From NCBI GenBank assembly GCA_035651595.1, contig DASRFJ010000041.1, positions 1 to 61,759 on the forward strand: a stretch of 61,759 nucleotides of DNA, in the 5' to 3' direction. Shown piece after piece: positions 25,197 to 33,430 of the stretch. The stretch comes from JAFARZ01 sp035651595 (GTDB lineage Bacteria > Actinomycetota > Actinomycetes > Streptosporangiales > Streptosporangiaceae). A model generated the notes under the pieces. The model did not search any database. It was given only the letters and a program-made list of their open reading frames with translations, and had not been told where the DNA came from. Position 1 is the first letter of the stretch. Each line of letters starts with the position of its first letter. The translations under genes and the position numbers were made by a program.

Positions 25197-26480
25197 TCAT
25201 CTCCAACTTCGGGTTTGTGCTGTCAGTTCGGCGGGTCGGGGACCGGCCGTGCGAGTCATGCCATTGACCGGCACCGCGTGCAGGCCGGCGTGGTAGGCGA
25301 AGAGCGGACCCAGGTCGGGCGGTTCCTCGCACCCGGTGAGCAACGCATACCAGTCCGGCTGCGCGGAACTATCGGGCAGATGGAGTGTCGCGGCGGCCTG
25401 GCGGGCAGTGCGCTGGATCGCACTGGTCCGCTCGATGCGCCGCGCGGCGTAGCGGGCAAGCCCGGCTCCGGGATCGGCGCTGATCCCGGAGACCGGGAGG
25501 TCAGCCAAGCAAGAGGCCAGCTCCACCGCATCCTCGACGGCCTGGCTCGCGCCCTGGGCCAGGAACGGCAGCATCGCGTGCGCCGCGTCCCCCAGCAGCG
25601 TCACATGGCGGGTCGACCAGTTCTCCAGCGGATGACGGTCGAACACCGGCCACGGCCGCAACTCCCCGGCGACTTTCGCAATGGCTCCGGCCAAGCCGTG
25701 CCAGCCGGCGAAGACGTGCGCGAGGTCCCCGGGCTCCTCGCCGGAGTCTTCGGGTAGCGTGACGAGCGCCGCGAAACTCAGCTGAGCGCCGGCCGCGACC
25801 GGATAGCAGGCGAAGTGACCGCCGGCGCCATGCCAGACCCGGATCAGCGGATCCGTGGCCGCGGCGGGTAGCTCGGCCGCCGGCAGCACCCCGCGGTACA
25901 TGACCAGCCCGGACGGGGCGGGCGCGTCCCCGTGGCAGGCCGCGCGTACGGCCGAGTGCACGCCGTCCGCACCGACCGCCACATCGGCCCTGGACACGGC
26001 GCCATCCTCGAACGCGAGCAGCGCGCCGTCCGCGGACTCCCGCACGGATGCGACCCGACGGCCCAAGTGGAGCCGGTCCTTGTCGGTCAGCGACACCAGC
26101 GCGGCGTGCAGGTGTGCCCGGCGGAGGGTCAGGTAAGGCGCGCCGTAGGCGCGCTCGCAATCGGCTCCGAGCGCCTCCCTGGCCATGAGCTCACCGCTGC
26201 GGGTGCGTATCTCTACCGCCTCGATCGCCACCGCGTGTTCCCGCAGCGCTGGGCCGAGGCCGAGACGCAGCAACGGCCGGACCGCGTTGGGGGACAACTC
26301 CGTGCCCCCGCCTGCCTCGGCTAGCTGCCGGGACTTCTCGAACACACGGTACGGAATGCCGTACGAGGCCAGTGCCACGGCCAGCGTCAGCCCGCCGATG
26401 CCAGCGCCGATCACGGCGACCGGCGCCTCCGGCTCTTTCGGCTCTTTCGGCGTCCCGTTTCGCGCATTCCCCAGCTGCAC
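25197..26480 (-). CDS. FAD-dependent aromatic monooxygenase (salicylate-hydroxylase-like)
   Basis: This 427-residue group A flavoprotein monooxygenase has 'VIGAGIGGLTLAVAL' near residue 23 for FAD, 'VAVGADGVHSAVR' (the DG motif), and 'TLLGDAAHAMLPFLAQGASQ' (GD motif) near residue 285. Such enzymes hydroxylate or decarboxylatively hydroxylate electron-rich aromatic or heteroaromatic substrates with NAD(P)H and O2. It is the first gene of the minus-strand operon that includes the HDO, ATP-grasp-like, MBL, acyl-CoA dehydrogenase and BBE genes. GTG start. Confidence 0.88.
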   Translation of the reverse strand: MQLGNARNGTPKEPKEPEAPVAVIGAGIGGLTLAVALASYGIPYRVFEKSRQLAEAGGGTELSPNAVRPLLRLGLGPALREHAVAIEAVEIRTRSGELMAREALGADCERAYGAPYLTLRRAHLHAALVSLTDKDRLHLGRRVASVRESADGALLAFEDGAVSRADVAVGADGVHSAVRAACHGDAPAPSGLVMYRGVLPAAELPAAATDPLIRVWHGAGGHFACYPVAAGAQLSFAALVTLPEDSGEEPGDLAHVFAGWHGLAGAIAKVAGELRPWPVFDRHPLENWSTRHVTLLGDAAHAMLPFLAQGASQAVEDAVELASCLADLPVSGISADPGAGLARYAARRIERTSAIQRTARQAAATLHLPDSSAQPDWYALLTGCEEPPDLGPLFAYHAGLHAVPVNGMTRTAGPRPAELTAQTRSWR

Positions 26481-26653
26481 GCCCGACCCTGCCTCTCTTT
26501 CGTGAAAGCCTGGTGACGTTTGTTATCGATCATGCGCACTGCCAAGGGGCCGCGACAACGAATCCGGCTGAAGAACTGACAATCGTCATGACAATGGTGA
26601 CATGTATTAGCCGAAATGGCATTTATCTACATGCCGGCTATTATCCGGCCGTG

Positions 26654-26689
26654 ACGCACGTTACGCACGTGACGCACGTTATGCACGTG
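26654..26689. repeat. 9-bp tandem repeat, four units
   Basis: The units are acgcacgtt, acgcacgtg, acgcacgtt and atgcacgtg. Each contains the CACGTG/GCACGT-type core, so the array is also a series of near-palindromes. It sits in the 567-base gap between the monooxygenase operon and the divergent aspartokinase-like gene. An operator array is possible; slippage is the simpler view. The rest of 26481-26653 is AT-richer and holds three TGACA boxes (26577-26611) but no gene I can support. Confidence 0.7.
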
Positions 26690-26726
26690 ACGGGCGGGAT
26701 GCCGGCAGATCACCAGCCGCGTCATT

Positions 26727-26807
26727 AATGTGGAAGTCTGCCCTTTCGTGGAAGCTAGACCCCCGTTTGCGGAGGTCAGGCTTCCACAAAGGGGTAATAC
26801 ACCACGT
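26727..26807. repeat. Dispersed palindromic element, copy B
   Basis: The 81-base imperfect palindrome starts AATGTGG and ends CCACGT. Inner arms are GCCCTTTCGTGG and CCACAAAGGGGTAAT, around a central ACCCCCGTTTGCGGAGGT. It shares the arm sequences and length of copies A and C but lacks their extra 65-base flank. The following 26808-27047 interval has no supported gene. Confidence 0.83.
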
Positions 26808-27047
26808 CGTCGCCCGGCTCTCACCAGGCGCGACCACATCCCACCAGGCGTGGCCGAACGCCGGGGACAAGCTTGGTCTCGGCATCCATCTTGCCGGCCG
26901 ATGGTCGTACGGACCGTTGACACATATCACGAACTTGATTACGCCGGTCATTAATCGGCGGCGTGACGGTGGCCGCCTTGACAACGGCCGCGAGAGACTA
27001 ATAGCGGATGGCCAGATAATGGCGGCTAGTGATGCCAGGAGGGCGCC

Positions 27048-27617
27048 ATGACCGCGCAACGGATTGTCGTTCAGCGCTACGGTCCGACGGCGCTGCGCAC
27101 CGTCCCGCTGATCCGCCACGCGGCGCTGAACCTCACGCGTGCCGTGGTCGGCGGCGACCGGATCCTGGTGCTCTCGGTCGCCGCGCGCTCCCTGGTCGCC
27201 GGGCCGCTGCGGCTGGTCACGGAACTCACCCCCCGGCCATCCGCGCGGCAGTCGGCGCACATCCTGGGCGCCGCCGATCAGATCACCGCGGCGCTGCTGA
27301 CCATGGCCCTGCGCGCGGAGGGAGTGCCCGCGGTCAGCCTCACCTGGGAACAGGCGGGACTCACTCCGCAATCCGTGGCCGAGGGGGCTCGATCCGGCAA
27401 GCTGCGCTGCGACGGCATCCGGGCGGCCATCGAGCAGCATCCCGCTGTCGTGCTGGCCAGTGCCTGCGGCGTCACCGGCGACGGAGATACCTGCACGCTC
27501 GGCGACGCGGTGGTCACCCTGGCCGCGGTCGCGCTGGGCCGGGCCCTAGCTGCCCGCGATGCCGATGAAAGCCTCGAAGCCGTCGGCACGGAACCGGCTG
27601 CCGCGGCCACGGCGTAA
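27048..27617 (+). CDS. Degenerate aspartokinase-like (amino-acid-kinase fold) protein
   Basis: The 189-residue protein aligns by eye with the catalytic domain of aspartate kinase. 'IVVQRYGPTALR' stands where VVQKYGGSS normally lies, 'ILGAADQITAALLTMALRAE' matches the substrate-binding helix, and 'GDTCTLGDAVVTLAAVAL' replaces TTLGRGGSDTTAVAL. The phosphate-binding KYGGSS and the GRGGSD motif are both lost, several segments are shortened and the ACT regulatory domains are absent, so kinase activity is unlikely. It keeps an AGGAGG ribosome site and a clean frame, suggesting a repurposed binding or regulatory protein and not decay. Confidence 0.7.
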   Translation: MTAQRIVVQRYGPTALRTVPLIRHAALNLTRAVVGGDRILVLSVAARSLVAGPLRLVTELTPRPSARQSAHILGAADQITAALLTMALRAEGVPAVSLTWEQAGLTPQSVAEGARSGKLRCDGIRAAIEQHPAVVLASACGVTGDGDTCTLGDAVVTLAAVALGRALAARDADESLEAVGTEPAAAATA

Positions 27618-27736
27618 TGGCGGGCAGCACCCGGCAAGATATTTCACATGTCGCTTTCATAGCCAGGCGATGCGATGTTAATATTAATTATATTTGCTTG
27701 TTCAGTGTTAGTCGGGATTTATCACTGTGCTGGGGG

Positions 27737-28375
27737 GTGAGAAGCGTCGAGTATCGGGCTATCAACCCGGTTGCCGTGCAGGCTGTAACCAACGAAGTCA
27801 ACCGGCTTTTCCTGGACGTTGTGATGAATGCGTTGGGCACGGTGGATGACTTCGATGTGATGGGCGTGTCCTGCGACGTCGACCGCGCCGCACGGGACCT
27901 CCAGTGGTCGCGGCCGGCTGTCACGGTCGTCGGCACCGGAACCGCCGGCGACGACGGGCTCGGCCTGGTGCGCAGGCTGACCGAGTCCGTGCCGTCGTGC
28001 CAGATCGTGCTGATCGCCCATGAGCCAACGCGTGACCTGGTCGATCGCGCCGTCGCCGCCGGCGTGCTCAGTGTCGTCCCGACCAACGCCAGGCTGCCCG
28101 ACCTGATCGATGTGATCCGCGGGGTGTCGACTGGATGCCTGGTCCTCGACGCTGACCTTGTGGCCCACGGCGGCCCGGTGACCCCGGTGCTGACCGATCG
28201 GGAGCGGGACATCCTGCGGCTGACCGCACGGGGCATGCCGATCAAGGACATCGCCAGCGAACTGTTCCTTGCCCCGGGGACCATCCGCAACCTGACCTCC
28301 GCCTTGATCAAGAGGACGGGTGGCCGCAACCGCTACGATGCCGCACGGATCGCGGCCGAACGCGGCTGGTTGTGA
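27737..28375 (+). CDS. NarL/LuxR-type regulator with degenerate receiver domain
   Basis: The protein is about 212 residues from a GTG start, ahead of which lies AT-rich promoter-like sequence. The C-terminal LuxR HTH is complete ('LTDRERDILRLTARGMPIKD' to 'LTSALIKRTGGRNRYDAARI'). The N-terminal half has the fold of a response-regulator receiver, but the phosphoacceptor position ('VTVVGTGTAG') and the acidic pocket are missing. It is thus an atypical regulator, perhaps ligand- or partner-controlled. It is convergent with a close paralogue 7 bases away. The exact start is uncertain because upstream in-frame codons extend to 27617. Confidence 0.8.
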   Translation: MRSVEYRAINPVAVQAVTNEVNRLFLDVVMNALGTVDDFDVMGVSCDVDRAARDLQWSRPAVTVVGTGTAGDDGLGLVRRLTESVPSCQIVLIAHEPTRDLVDRAVAAGVLSVVPTNARLPDLIDVIRGVSTGCLVLDADLVAHGGPVTPVLTDRERDILRLTARGMPIKDIASELFLAPGTIRNLTSALIKRTGGRNRYDAARIAAERGWL

Positions 28376-28382
28376 GACGGCG

Positions 28383-29069
28383 CTACAACCACCCTCGCTC
28401 GCGGGCGATCCTGACCGCGTCGAACCTGTTACGGCCCGACAGCTTCTTGATCAGGGCCGACGTCAGGTTGCGCACCGTGCCCGGCGACAAGAAGAGCTGA
28501 TCAGCGATGTCCTTGGTGGGCAATCCGAGCGCGGTCAGCCGCAGGATCTCCCGATCCCGTTCACCGAGCACCCGGTCGGCCGGATCGGCGGAATCGAAAA
28601 GGCTCGGATCCAAGGTCAGGAAGCCTCTGGCAACACCTCGGATGGCGTCGATCAGGTGCGTCACGGACGCGTGCGTCGGGACCACGCTGAGCACCCCCGC
28701 GGCGACCGCCCTGTCGACCAGCGTCCGGGTCGGCCGCACCGCGACCAGCACGACGCGCGACGACGGCGACACCTTGAGCACCTTGCGGGCCAGGTCAAGC
28801 CGGTGGTACCCGGCTCCGCCGAGACCGAGCACGACGACGAGCGGACTGGTTCGCCGCACCTGGTCAACCACGTCATCCGGCGCGCGCACCGTCCGCACCA
28901 CCTCGAAGTCCGGGACCAGGCCGAACGTGCCGACGGTGGCATCGACAAAAAGCTGGTTCCCTTCCGCGACGAGAATGCGGATGCTGCCGTGCTGCGGAGC
29001 CGCCAGCACGGCCCGGCCGTGGCCGGCGACGGGATCGGTCCAGAATTGGGTGGTGGTCACCGCGCTCAC
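28383..29069 (-). CDS. NarL/LuxR-type regulator with degenerate receiver domain (paralogue)
   Basis: The 228-residue paralogue of the facing gene shares 'DRAVAAGVLSVVPT' and the HTH region from 'ERDREILRLTALGLP' to 'RNRFDAVRIARERGWL'. The receiver part keeps the fold ('IRILVAEGNQLFVDATVG') but has 'LVVVLGLGGAG' where the phosphorylated aspartate should be. GTG start with a GGGGAG site. Its 5' leader contains a long hairpin followed by TTTT. A regulatory role for the 15-27 kb biosynthetic region is likely from position; the ligand is unknown. Confidence 0.82.
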   Translation of the reverse strand: MSAVTTTQFWTDPVAGHGRAVLAAPQHGSIRILVAEGNQLFVDATVGTFGLVPDFEVVRTVRAPDDVVDQVRRTSPLVVVLGLGGAGYHRLDLARKVLKVSPSSRVVLVAVRPTRTLVDRAVAAGVLSVVPTHASVTHLIDAIRGVARGFLTLDPSLFDSADPADRVLGERDREILRLTALGLPTKDIADQLFLSPGTVRNLTSALIKKLSGRNRFDAVRIARERGWL

Positions 29070-29084
29070 TCACTCCCCCGGAAA

Positions 29085-29139
29085 ACAGCAATGGGCGCAA
29101 GCCGGCTGCTGACCCGCCGACTGCGCCCATCGATGCTGT
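29085..29139 (-). promoter_or_regulatory. Leader hairpin / possible attenuator before the LuxR paralogue
   Basis: On the minus strand ACAGCA-tcg-ATGGGCGCA pairs with TGCGCCCAT-TGCTGT (9-bp plus 6-bp arms, one 3-base bulge) and is followed at once by TTTT, 16 bases upstream of the GTG start. Shape and T-run are those of an intrinsic terminator or attenuator inside the leader. The adjoining 29140-29388 interval shows no gene. Confidence 0.55.
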
Positions 29140-29388
29140 CTTTTATTTGTAATCTTCCGGGACGGCGTGCACCTGCCGGCTCACGTTCCGGCATTTCTGC
29201 CAGATTTGCCAATCATTTCTTTATGCACAATTGTTCGCGGCGTGCGACGAGCTTGCGTCCGCCGGACTGGCGCAACTTGCCGGCGAGGGCCGGCTCGTGC
29301 GGCGCCAGCAGCATGCTTACCGGTGCCCGCGGCCGGCTTAGCTACTCCGGTCCGGTGGCGTAGCCAGCCTCGGATGTTCAGCGGATGC

Positions 29389-29919
29389 TCACGGGGTGCC
29401 CGGTAGCGTGACGACGGCGTCGATGGTGACGGTGCCGGCGTGGCGGAACGTCAAGGTAAGCGGCACCGTGGTCCGGTACTCATAGGAGACGGGGTCCTGA
29501 AGCACGACGTCGTCACCGAACGGGCTGAGGATGAGCGCGGATTGCGCGGGGATGACCAGGTCGCTGACCACGGTCTGCGGGGCGGCCGGCCCGGTCCGCT
29601 CGGTAAGCAGAACGCGGCTGGCTACGGGGCTGGTCACGAACACAAGCTCGTCGGAAGTGCCGGTGAGGTTGCGGATGGTCATGAACGTGGCGGCCGGCCC
29701 GGCCGCGGTCTGGGCGGTGTAGCCGCGCACCGGCACCGCGGCCAAGGTGACCTGGAGCCTGATCCGGGTGAGCGTTCCGGCGCCGCCGGCCGACACCCAC
29801 GCGGACAGCAGCCCGAGCAGCACGATGACGCAGATCAGCGGCCCGGCCACGGCCCGGGCCAGCTCACGCGGCAGTTCGCGGCCGGCCAGTCCCGGCGCCG
29901 GGGCGGATACGGCGATCAC
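29389..29919 (-). CDS. PCu(A)C-like periplasmic domain protein with lost metal ligands
   Basis: The 176-residue protein has one N-terminal membrane anchor ('AGPLICVIVLLGLLSAWV'). The external domain follows the PCu(A)C copper-chaperone pattern: 'AATFMTIRNLTGTSDELVFV', 'LVIPAQSALILSPFGDDVV', 'VPLTLTFRHAGTVTIDAVV'. The usual copper ligands (H-x-M...H-x-M) are absent: the positions read 'RVLLTERTG' and 'DDVVLQDP'. It overlaps copA by ATGA at the end of the copper operon. It may bind another partner or use non-standard ligands. Confidence 0.72.
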   Translation of the reverse strand: MIAVSAPAPGLAGRELPRELARAVAGPLICVIVLLGLLSAWVSAGGAGTLTRIRLQVTLAAVPVRGYTAQTAAGPAATFMTIRNLTGTSDELVFVTSPVASRVLLTERTGPAAPQTVVSDLVIPAQSALILSPFGDDVVLQDPVSYEYRTTVPLTLTFRHAGTVTIDAVVTLPGTP

Positions 29920-32273
29920 CTGCTGACCGCCGCAAGCGAGGGCCGGTGCTGCCAGGCATCCCCCGGCGGTCGCACGCTGGGTGGCTCGCCGCGGCCACCG
30001 GGTCGGTAGCGCCGCAGCCGCAGGCTGTTCGCGACAACGATGAGCGAACTAGCCGACATGGCGATGGCGGCGAACAGCGGGTTGAGATAGCCGAGCGCGG
30101 CAGCGGGCAGCGCGACGATGTTATAGGCGCAGGCCCAGACCAGGTTGGCGCGGATCACCGCGGTGGTGGCGCGGGCCAGCCGGATGGCGTCGGCAGCGGC
30201 GGACGGGTCGTCCCCGGTCAAGGTGAGGTCGGCCGCGCCGATCGCCACGTCGGTGCCGGCGCCGATCGCCATGCCGAGACAGGTGCCGGCCAGCGCCGGC
30301 GCGTCGTTCACGCCGTCTCCGACGAAGGCGACCGGGCCCGCGCTGGCCTGGATCCTGGCGATGACGCCAGCCTTGCCTTCGGGGCCTATCCCGGCGAACA
30401 CGTCCTCGGCCGGGATGCCGAGCTGCGCGGCGACGGCACGTGCGGTCTGCTGGTTGTCGCCGGTGAGCAGGTACGAGCGCAGGCCCAGGTCGCGAATCCG
30501 GGCGATCGCCGTGGCGGCGTGCGGCTTGAGCTGGTCGGCAATCTCGAGTATCGCGCGGGTCCGTCCGTCCCAGCACACCAGGACCACGGTGCGGCCGCGT
30601 GCCGCGGCGGCGTCCGCCGCGGTGGCCAAGCCTGCCGGGACGGCCAGGCCGAGAACGCCGAACAGCCGCGGGCTGCCCACGATGACCTGCCGCCCGCCAA
30701 CCCTGCCCTGTACCCCGGCGCCGGGCAAGGCGGTGAACCTGTCCACCGGAGGCAGCGGGCCCGCCTGGGCGGCGGCGGCACGGGCGATGGCCTGCCCGAT
30801 GGGGTGCTCGGAGGCATCCTCGACCGCTCCGGCCAGGACCAGTGCCAGCGCCGCCCCGTCGTCGCCGTCGTCGCCTGGGCCGGTCGCCGGGGAGGTGCTG
30901 ACGGCCGCGACGGTCATGGCGCCCGCGGTCAGCGTCCCCGTCTTGTCGAAGACGACGCCCCGGATACGCCGCGCCGATTCCAGCGCCCGGGCGGATTTGA
31001 CCAGGATGCCCAGCTCCGCGCCCCGGCCGACGGCGGCCAGCAGCGCGGTGGGGGTGGCCAGGCCCAGCGCGCACGGGCACGCCACCACCAGGACGGCGAC
31101 AGCGGCGCTCCAGGCCGCCGCGGCGGGCAGCCCGGTGCCTGACCAGAACCCCAAGGTCGTGATCGCCAGGGCGATCACGCACGGGACGAACACGGCCGCG
31201 ACCCGGTCCGCCAGCCGCTGCGCGCTGGCCTTGGTAGCCTGCGCGTCGCTGACCAGGCGGGTGATCTGAGCCAGCAGCGTGTCCGCGCCCACCCGGGTGG
31301 CGCGTACCACCAGCCGCCCGCTCATGTTCACGGTCGCGCCGGTCACCTGGTCCCCGGGCCCGACCTCGGCCGGCACCGATTCCCCGGTGACCAGGGACGC
31401 GTCCACCGCCGAGCTGCCGCCGGTGACGACGCCGTCGCTGGCGATCTTCTCCCCCGGCCGGACCACGAATTCGTCACCCACCGCGAGCCCGGTGACCGGG
31501 ATGCGCTGCTCGATCCCGTCGCGGAGCACCGCCACGGTCTTCGCGCCGAGGGCCGCCAGCGCGCCGAGGGCCGCGCCGGATCTGTCCCTGGCCCTGGCCT
31601 CCAGGTACCGCCCGGCTAGCACGGCGGTGGTCACGCCGGCGGCGGCCTCCAGGTACAGGGTGTGGCTGCTCGCCGCGCCGAAGGTGAACGCGAACGACAT
31701 CCGCATCCCGGACACGCCCGCGCCGCCGGCCAGCAGCGCATAGACCGACCAGCCGAACGACGCCGCCACCCCTACGCTGACCAGCGTATCCATGGTCGCC
31801 GCCGCGTAACCCAGCCCGTACCAGGCCGCCCGGTGCACGGGCCACGCGCCCCACACCGCCACCGGCGCCGCGAGCAGCAGGCTTACCCACTGCCAGCCGG
31901 TGAACTGCGCCGCCGGCACCATCGCCAGGACGATCACCGCGGCGGCCAGCGGTGCGCACACCGCGAGCCGCACGCCCAGCTCCTGGGTGTGCGATGCGGT
32001 GCGCGGCCGCGCGTCATCCTGCTGCGAAGACGGGAGCTGAGCGGTGTAGCCGGCCGACTCGATCACGCCGATCAGTTCGTCAGGCGCCCGGCCGCCCAGG
32101 CTGGTGACGTACGCGCGGCCGGTCGCGTAGTTGACCGTGGCCGCCACGCCGTCCAGCCGGTTCAGCCGCCGCTCGATCCGCGCGGCGCACGCCCCGCAGG
32201 TCATCCCGCCCACCACAAGCTCGGTCACTGTGTTTTCTGGTTCGCTCGCGGGCGGGGCGCTTTGAGGCGTCAC
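29916..32273 (-). CDS. copA: Cu+-exporting P1B-type ATPase
   Basis: The 785-residue pump has an N-terminal heavy-metal domain 'GMTCGACAARIE', eight membrane helices, the transmembrane metal site 'CPC' (in 'VVACPCALGLATPTALL'), phosphorylation motif 'DKTGTLT', nucleotide-domain 'SEHPIG', 'TGDNQQTA' and hinge 'GDGVNDAPAL'. All P1B-1 signature residues are present, so ATP-driven Cu(I) export is well supported. A GTG start overlaps the stop of a 54-residue peptide gene (GTGA) and its stop overlaps the PCu(A)C-like gene. Confidence 0.96.
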   Translation of the reverse strand: MTPQSAPPASEPENTVTELVVGGMTCGACAARIERRLNRLDGVAATVNYATGRAYVTSLGGRAPDELIGVIESAGYTAQLPSSQQDDARPRTASHTQELGVRLAVCAPLAAAVIVLAMVPAAQFTGWQWVSLLLAAPVAVWGAWPVHRAAWYGLGYAAATMDTLVSVGVAASFGWSVYALLAGGAGVSGMRMSFAFTFGAASSHTLYLEAAAGVTTAVLAGRYLEARARDRSGAALGALAALGAKTVAVLRDGIEQRIPVTGLAVGDEFVVRPGEKIASDGVVTGGSSAVDASLVTGESVPAEVGPGDQVTGATVNMSGRLVVRATRVGADTLLAQITRLVSDAQATKASAQRLADRVAAVFVPCVIALAITTLGFWSGTGLPAAAAWSAAVAVLVVACPCALGLATPTALLAAVGRGAELGILVKSARALESARRIRGVVFDKTGTLTAGAMTVAAVSTSPATGPGDDGDDGAALALVLAGAVEDASEHPIGQAIARAAAAQAGPLPPVDRFTALPGAGVQGRVGGRQVIVGSPRLFGVLGLAVPAGLATAADAAAARGRTVVLVCWDGRTRAILEIADQLKPHAATAIARIRDLGLRSYLLTGDNQQTARAVAAQLGIPAEDVFAGIGPEGKAGVIARIQASAGPVAFVGDGVNDAPALAGTCLGMAIGAGTDVAIGAADLTLTGDDPSAAADAIRLARATTAVIRANLVWACAYNIVALPAAALGYLNPLFAAIAMSASSLIVVANSLRLRRYRPGGRGEPPSVRPPGDAWQHRPSLAAVSR

Positions 32274-32434
32274 GGGCCGCCCATGTTCATGCCGCCGGTG
32301 CTGTCGGTACCGGTGTAGCTGACGTGGGAGTGGCCGGCGGTCAGGGGGCCCAGCGCGGCACCGGCTACGTGTGCACCGGCGAACATCACGGCCAGCAGCA
32401 GCGCGAACCCGACGAGTTTGACGTTGCGAGTCAT
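32270..32434 (-). CDS. 54-residue exported His/Met peptide in the copper operon
   Basis: A short ORF starts at the ATG at 32434 and ends in TGA overlapping the copA GTG. The N-terminal half is a single hydrophobic signal or anchor ('VGFALLLAVMFAGAHVAGAA'). The C-terminal half holds 'HSHVSYTG' and 'MNMGGP', both plausible copper ligands. It lies 13 bases after the lipoprotein gene. Size, overlap and composition argue that it is a real gene for a small membrane-associated copper-binding or CopA-partner peptide. The function is inferred. Confidence 0.7.
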   Translation of the reverse strand: MTRNVKLVGFALLLAVMFAGAHVAGAALGPLTAGHSHVSYTGTDSTGGMNMGGP

Positions 32435-32447
32435 CTGCCGCCGCTTA

Positions 32448-33260
32448 TCACTTCGGGGTGCGGGCCGGGTAGAAGAACGAGATGCCGTCGTTGACGCCGA
32501 AGCCAGGGATGGGCGCGCCGGGGTTGAACATGGACACGGTCGGGATGCCGTTGGCGCCGAGGAAGATGTGCAGGTCCCAGGCCCTGGGGTGGGCGAAGCC
32601 GACGACGCAGTGGCACTCGGCCGCGGTGGGCACGGTCGCCCCGGCGGACTGCCCGTGCCAGCTCTCCTTCGGCGGCAAGGCTATGTACTGGAAGCTGGGG
32701 GCCGGGTGCACGCCCCGCTCGTGGATCAGCCACTGGCTCGGCTGGATGCACTTCAGGCCGGGATCGTTGCCGAACGTCGGTACCTGCCCGGGGACATACG
32801 GGGCGGTGTAGCCCCACCCGACGAGCGTGTAGGGGAAGGCAGTCTTGGCCGGGTCAGTGCCACTCCCGCCCGCCGGGCGGTACATCAGGAGGGTCGGCTG
32901 GCCGGCTACCGGCGCGCCGCCGGAGAGGCCCTGCAGGCTGGCGACGGTGAAGCCCATGCCGCCGAGGGCGTTGAACATGTGCGTCAGGACGCTGTAGGAG
33001 ATGCCGGTCACCGCGTTCGGGTACGACAGCTCCGCGAGAGACTCCTCGTTATACAGCGTCCGGAACGGTGCGAGTTCCTGAAGTATCCTCGCCTGTTCGT
33101 ATTTCAGCGCCGCCACCGACTGCGCCGGGGTACATGCCGCCGCCGCGGTGGTCGTCGAACTCACATGATTCTCGCTGAGGGCGAATGCGCTGGTGGAGCA
33201 TCCGGCCACGATCAGCAGGCTCGCTCCCATGAACGCGAGCCCGCGCCGTCTGCTTTTCAT
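32448..33260 (-). CDS. Secreted lipoprotein of the copper operon, unknown family
   Basis: The 270-residue protein from 'MKSRRRGLAFMGASLLIVAG' has a lipobox 'IVAGC', so it is anchored outside the membrane. The mature part contains paired cysteines in 'ECHCVVGFAHPRAWDLH' next to histidines, and ends 'GFGVNDGISFFYPARTPK'. I do not recognise the family. Position at the head of a unit with the His/Met peptide, CopA and a PCu(A)C-like protein suggests extracellular copper handling. The upstream in-frame extension to 33344 lacks signal-peptide logic and was excluded. Confidence 0.75.
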   Translation of the reverse strand: MKSRRRGLAFMGASLLIVAGCSTSAFALSENHVSSTTTAAAACTPAQSVAALKYEQARILQELAPFRTLYNEESLAELSYPNAVTGISYSVLTHMFNALGGMGFTVASLQGLSGGAPVAGQPTLLMYRPAGGSGTDPAKTAFPYTLVGWGYTAPYVPGQVPTFGNDPGLKCIQPSQWLIHERGVHPAPSFQYIALPPKESWHGQSAGATVPTAAECHCVVGFAHPRAWDLHIFLGANGIPTVSMFNPGAPIPGFGVNDGISFFYPARTPK

Positions 33261-33430
33261 CGGCAAAAGCCTCCTCGGAGATGGTCCGCGCGTTCGAGCC
33301 AGGCCGCCACGTTGATTCGCCCCTCTCATTGTTCGCGGGCGCACCGGGGGGTTGCATCCGCAACGATGACGTATCTGGGGATGGCGTGCGGCGTAAGTCG
33401 GGGCCCGCGATGGCGTAGACGCTCGCCGGT

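Noticed and set aside
26588..26728. 46-residue peptide with a Thr-His-Val tripeptide repeat
   Set aside because: The repeat arises directly from the 9-bp DNA array. No ribosome site is present and the stop lies in the palindromic element, so chance coding is more likely.
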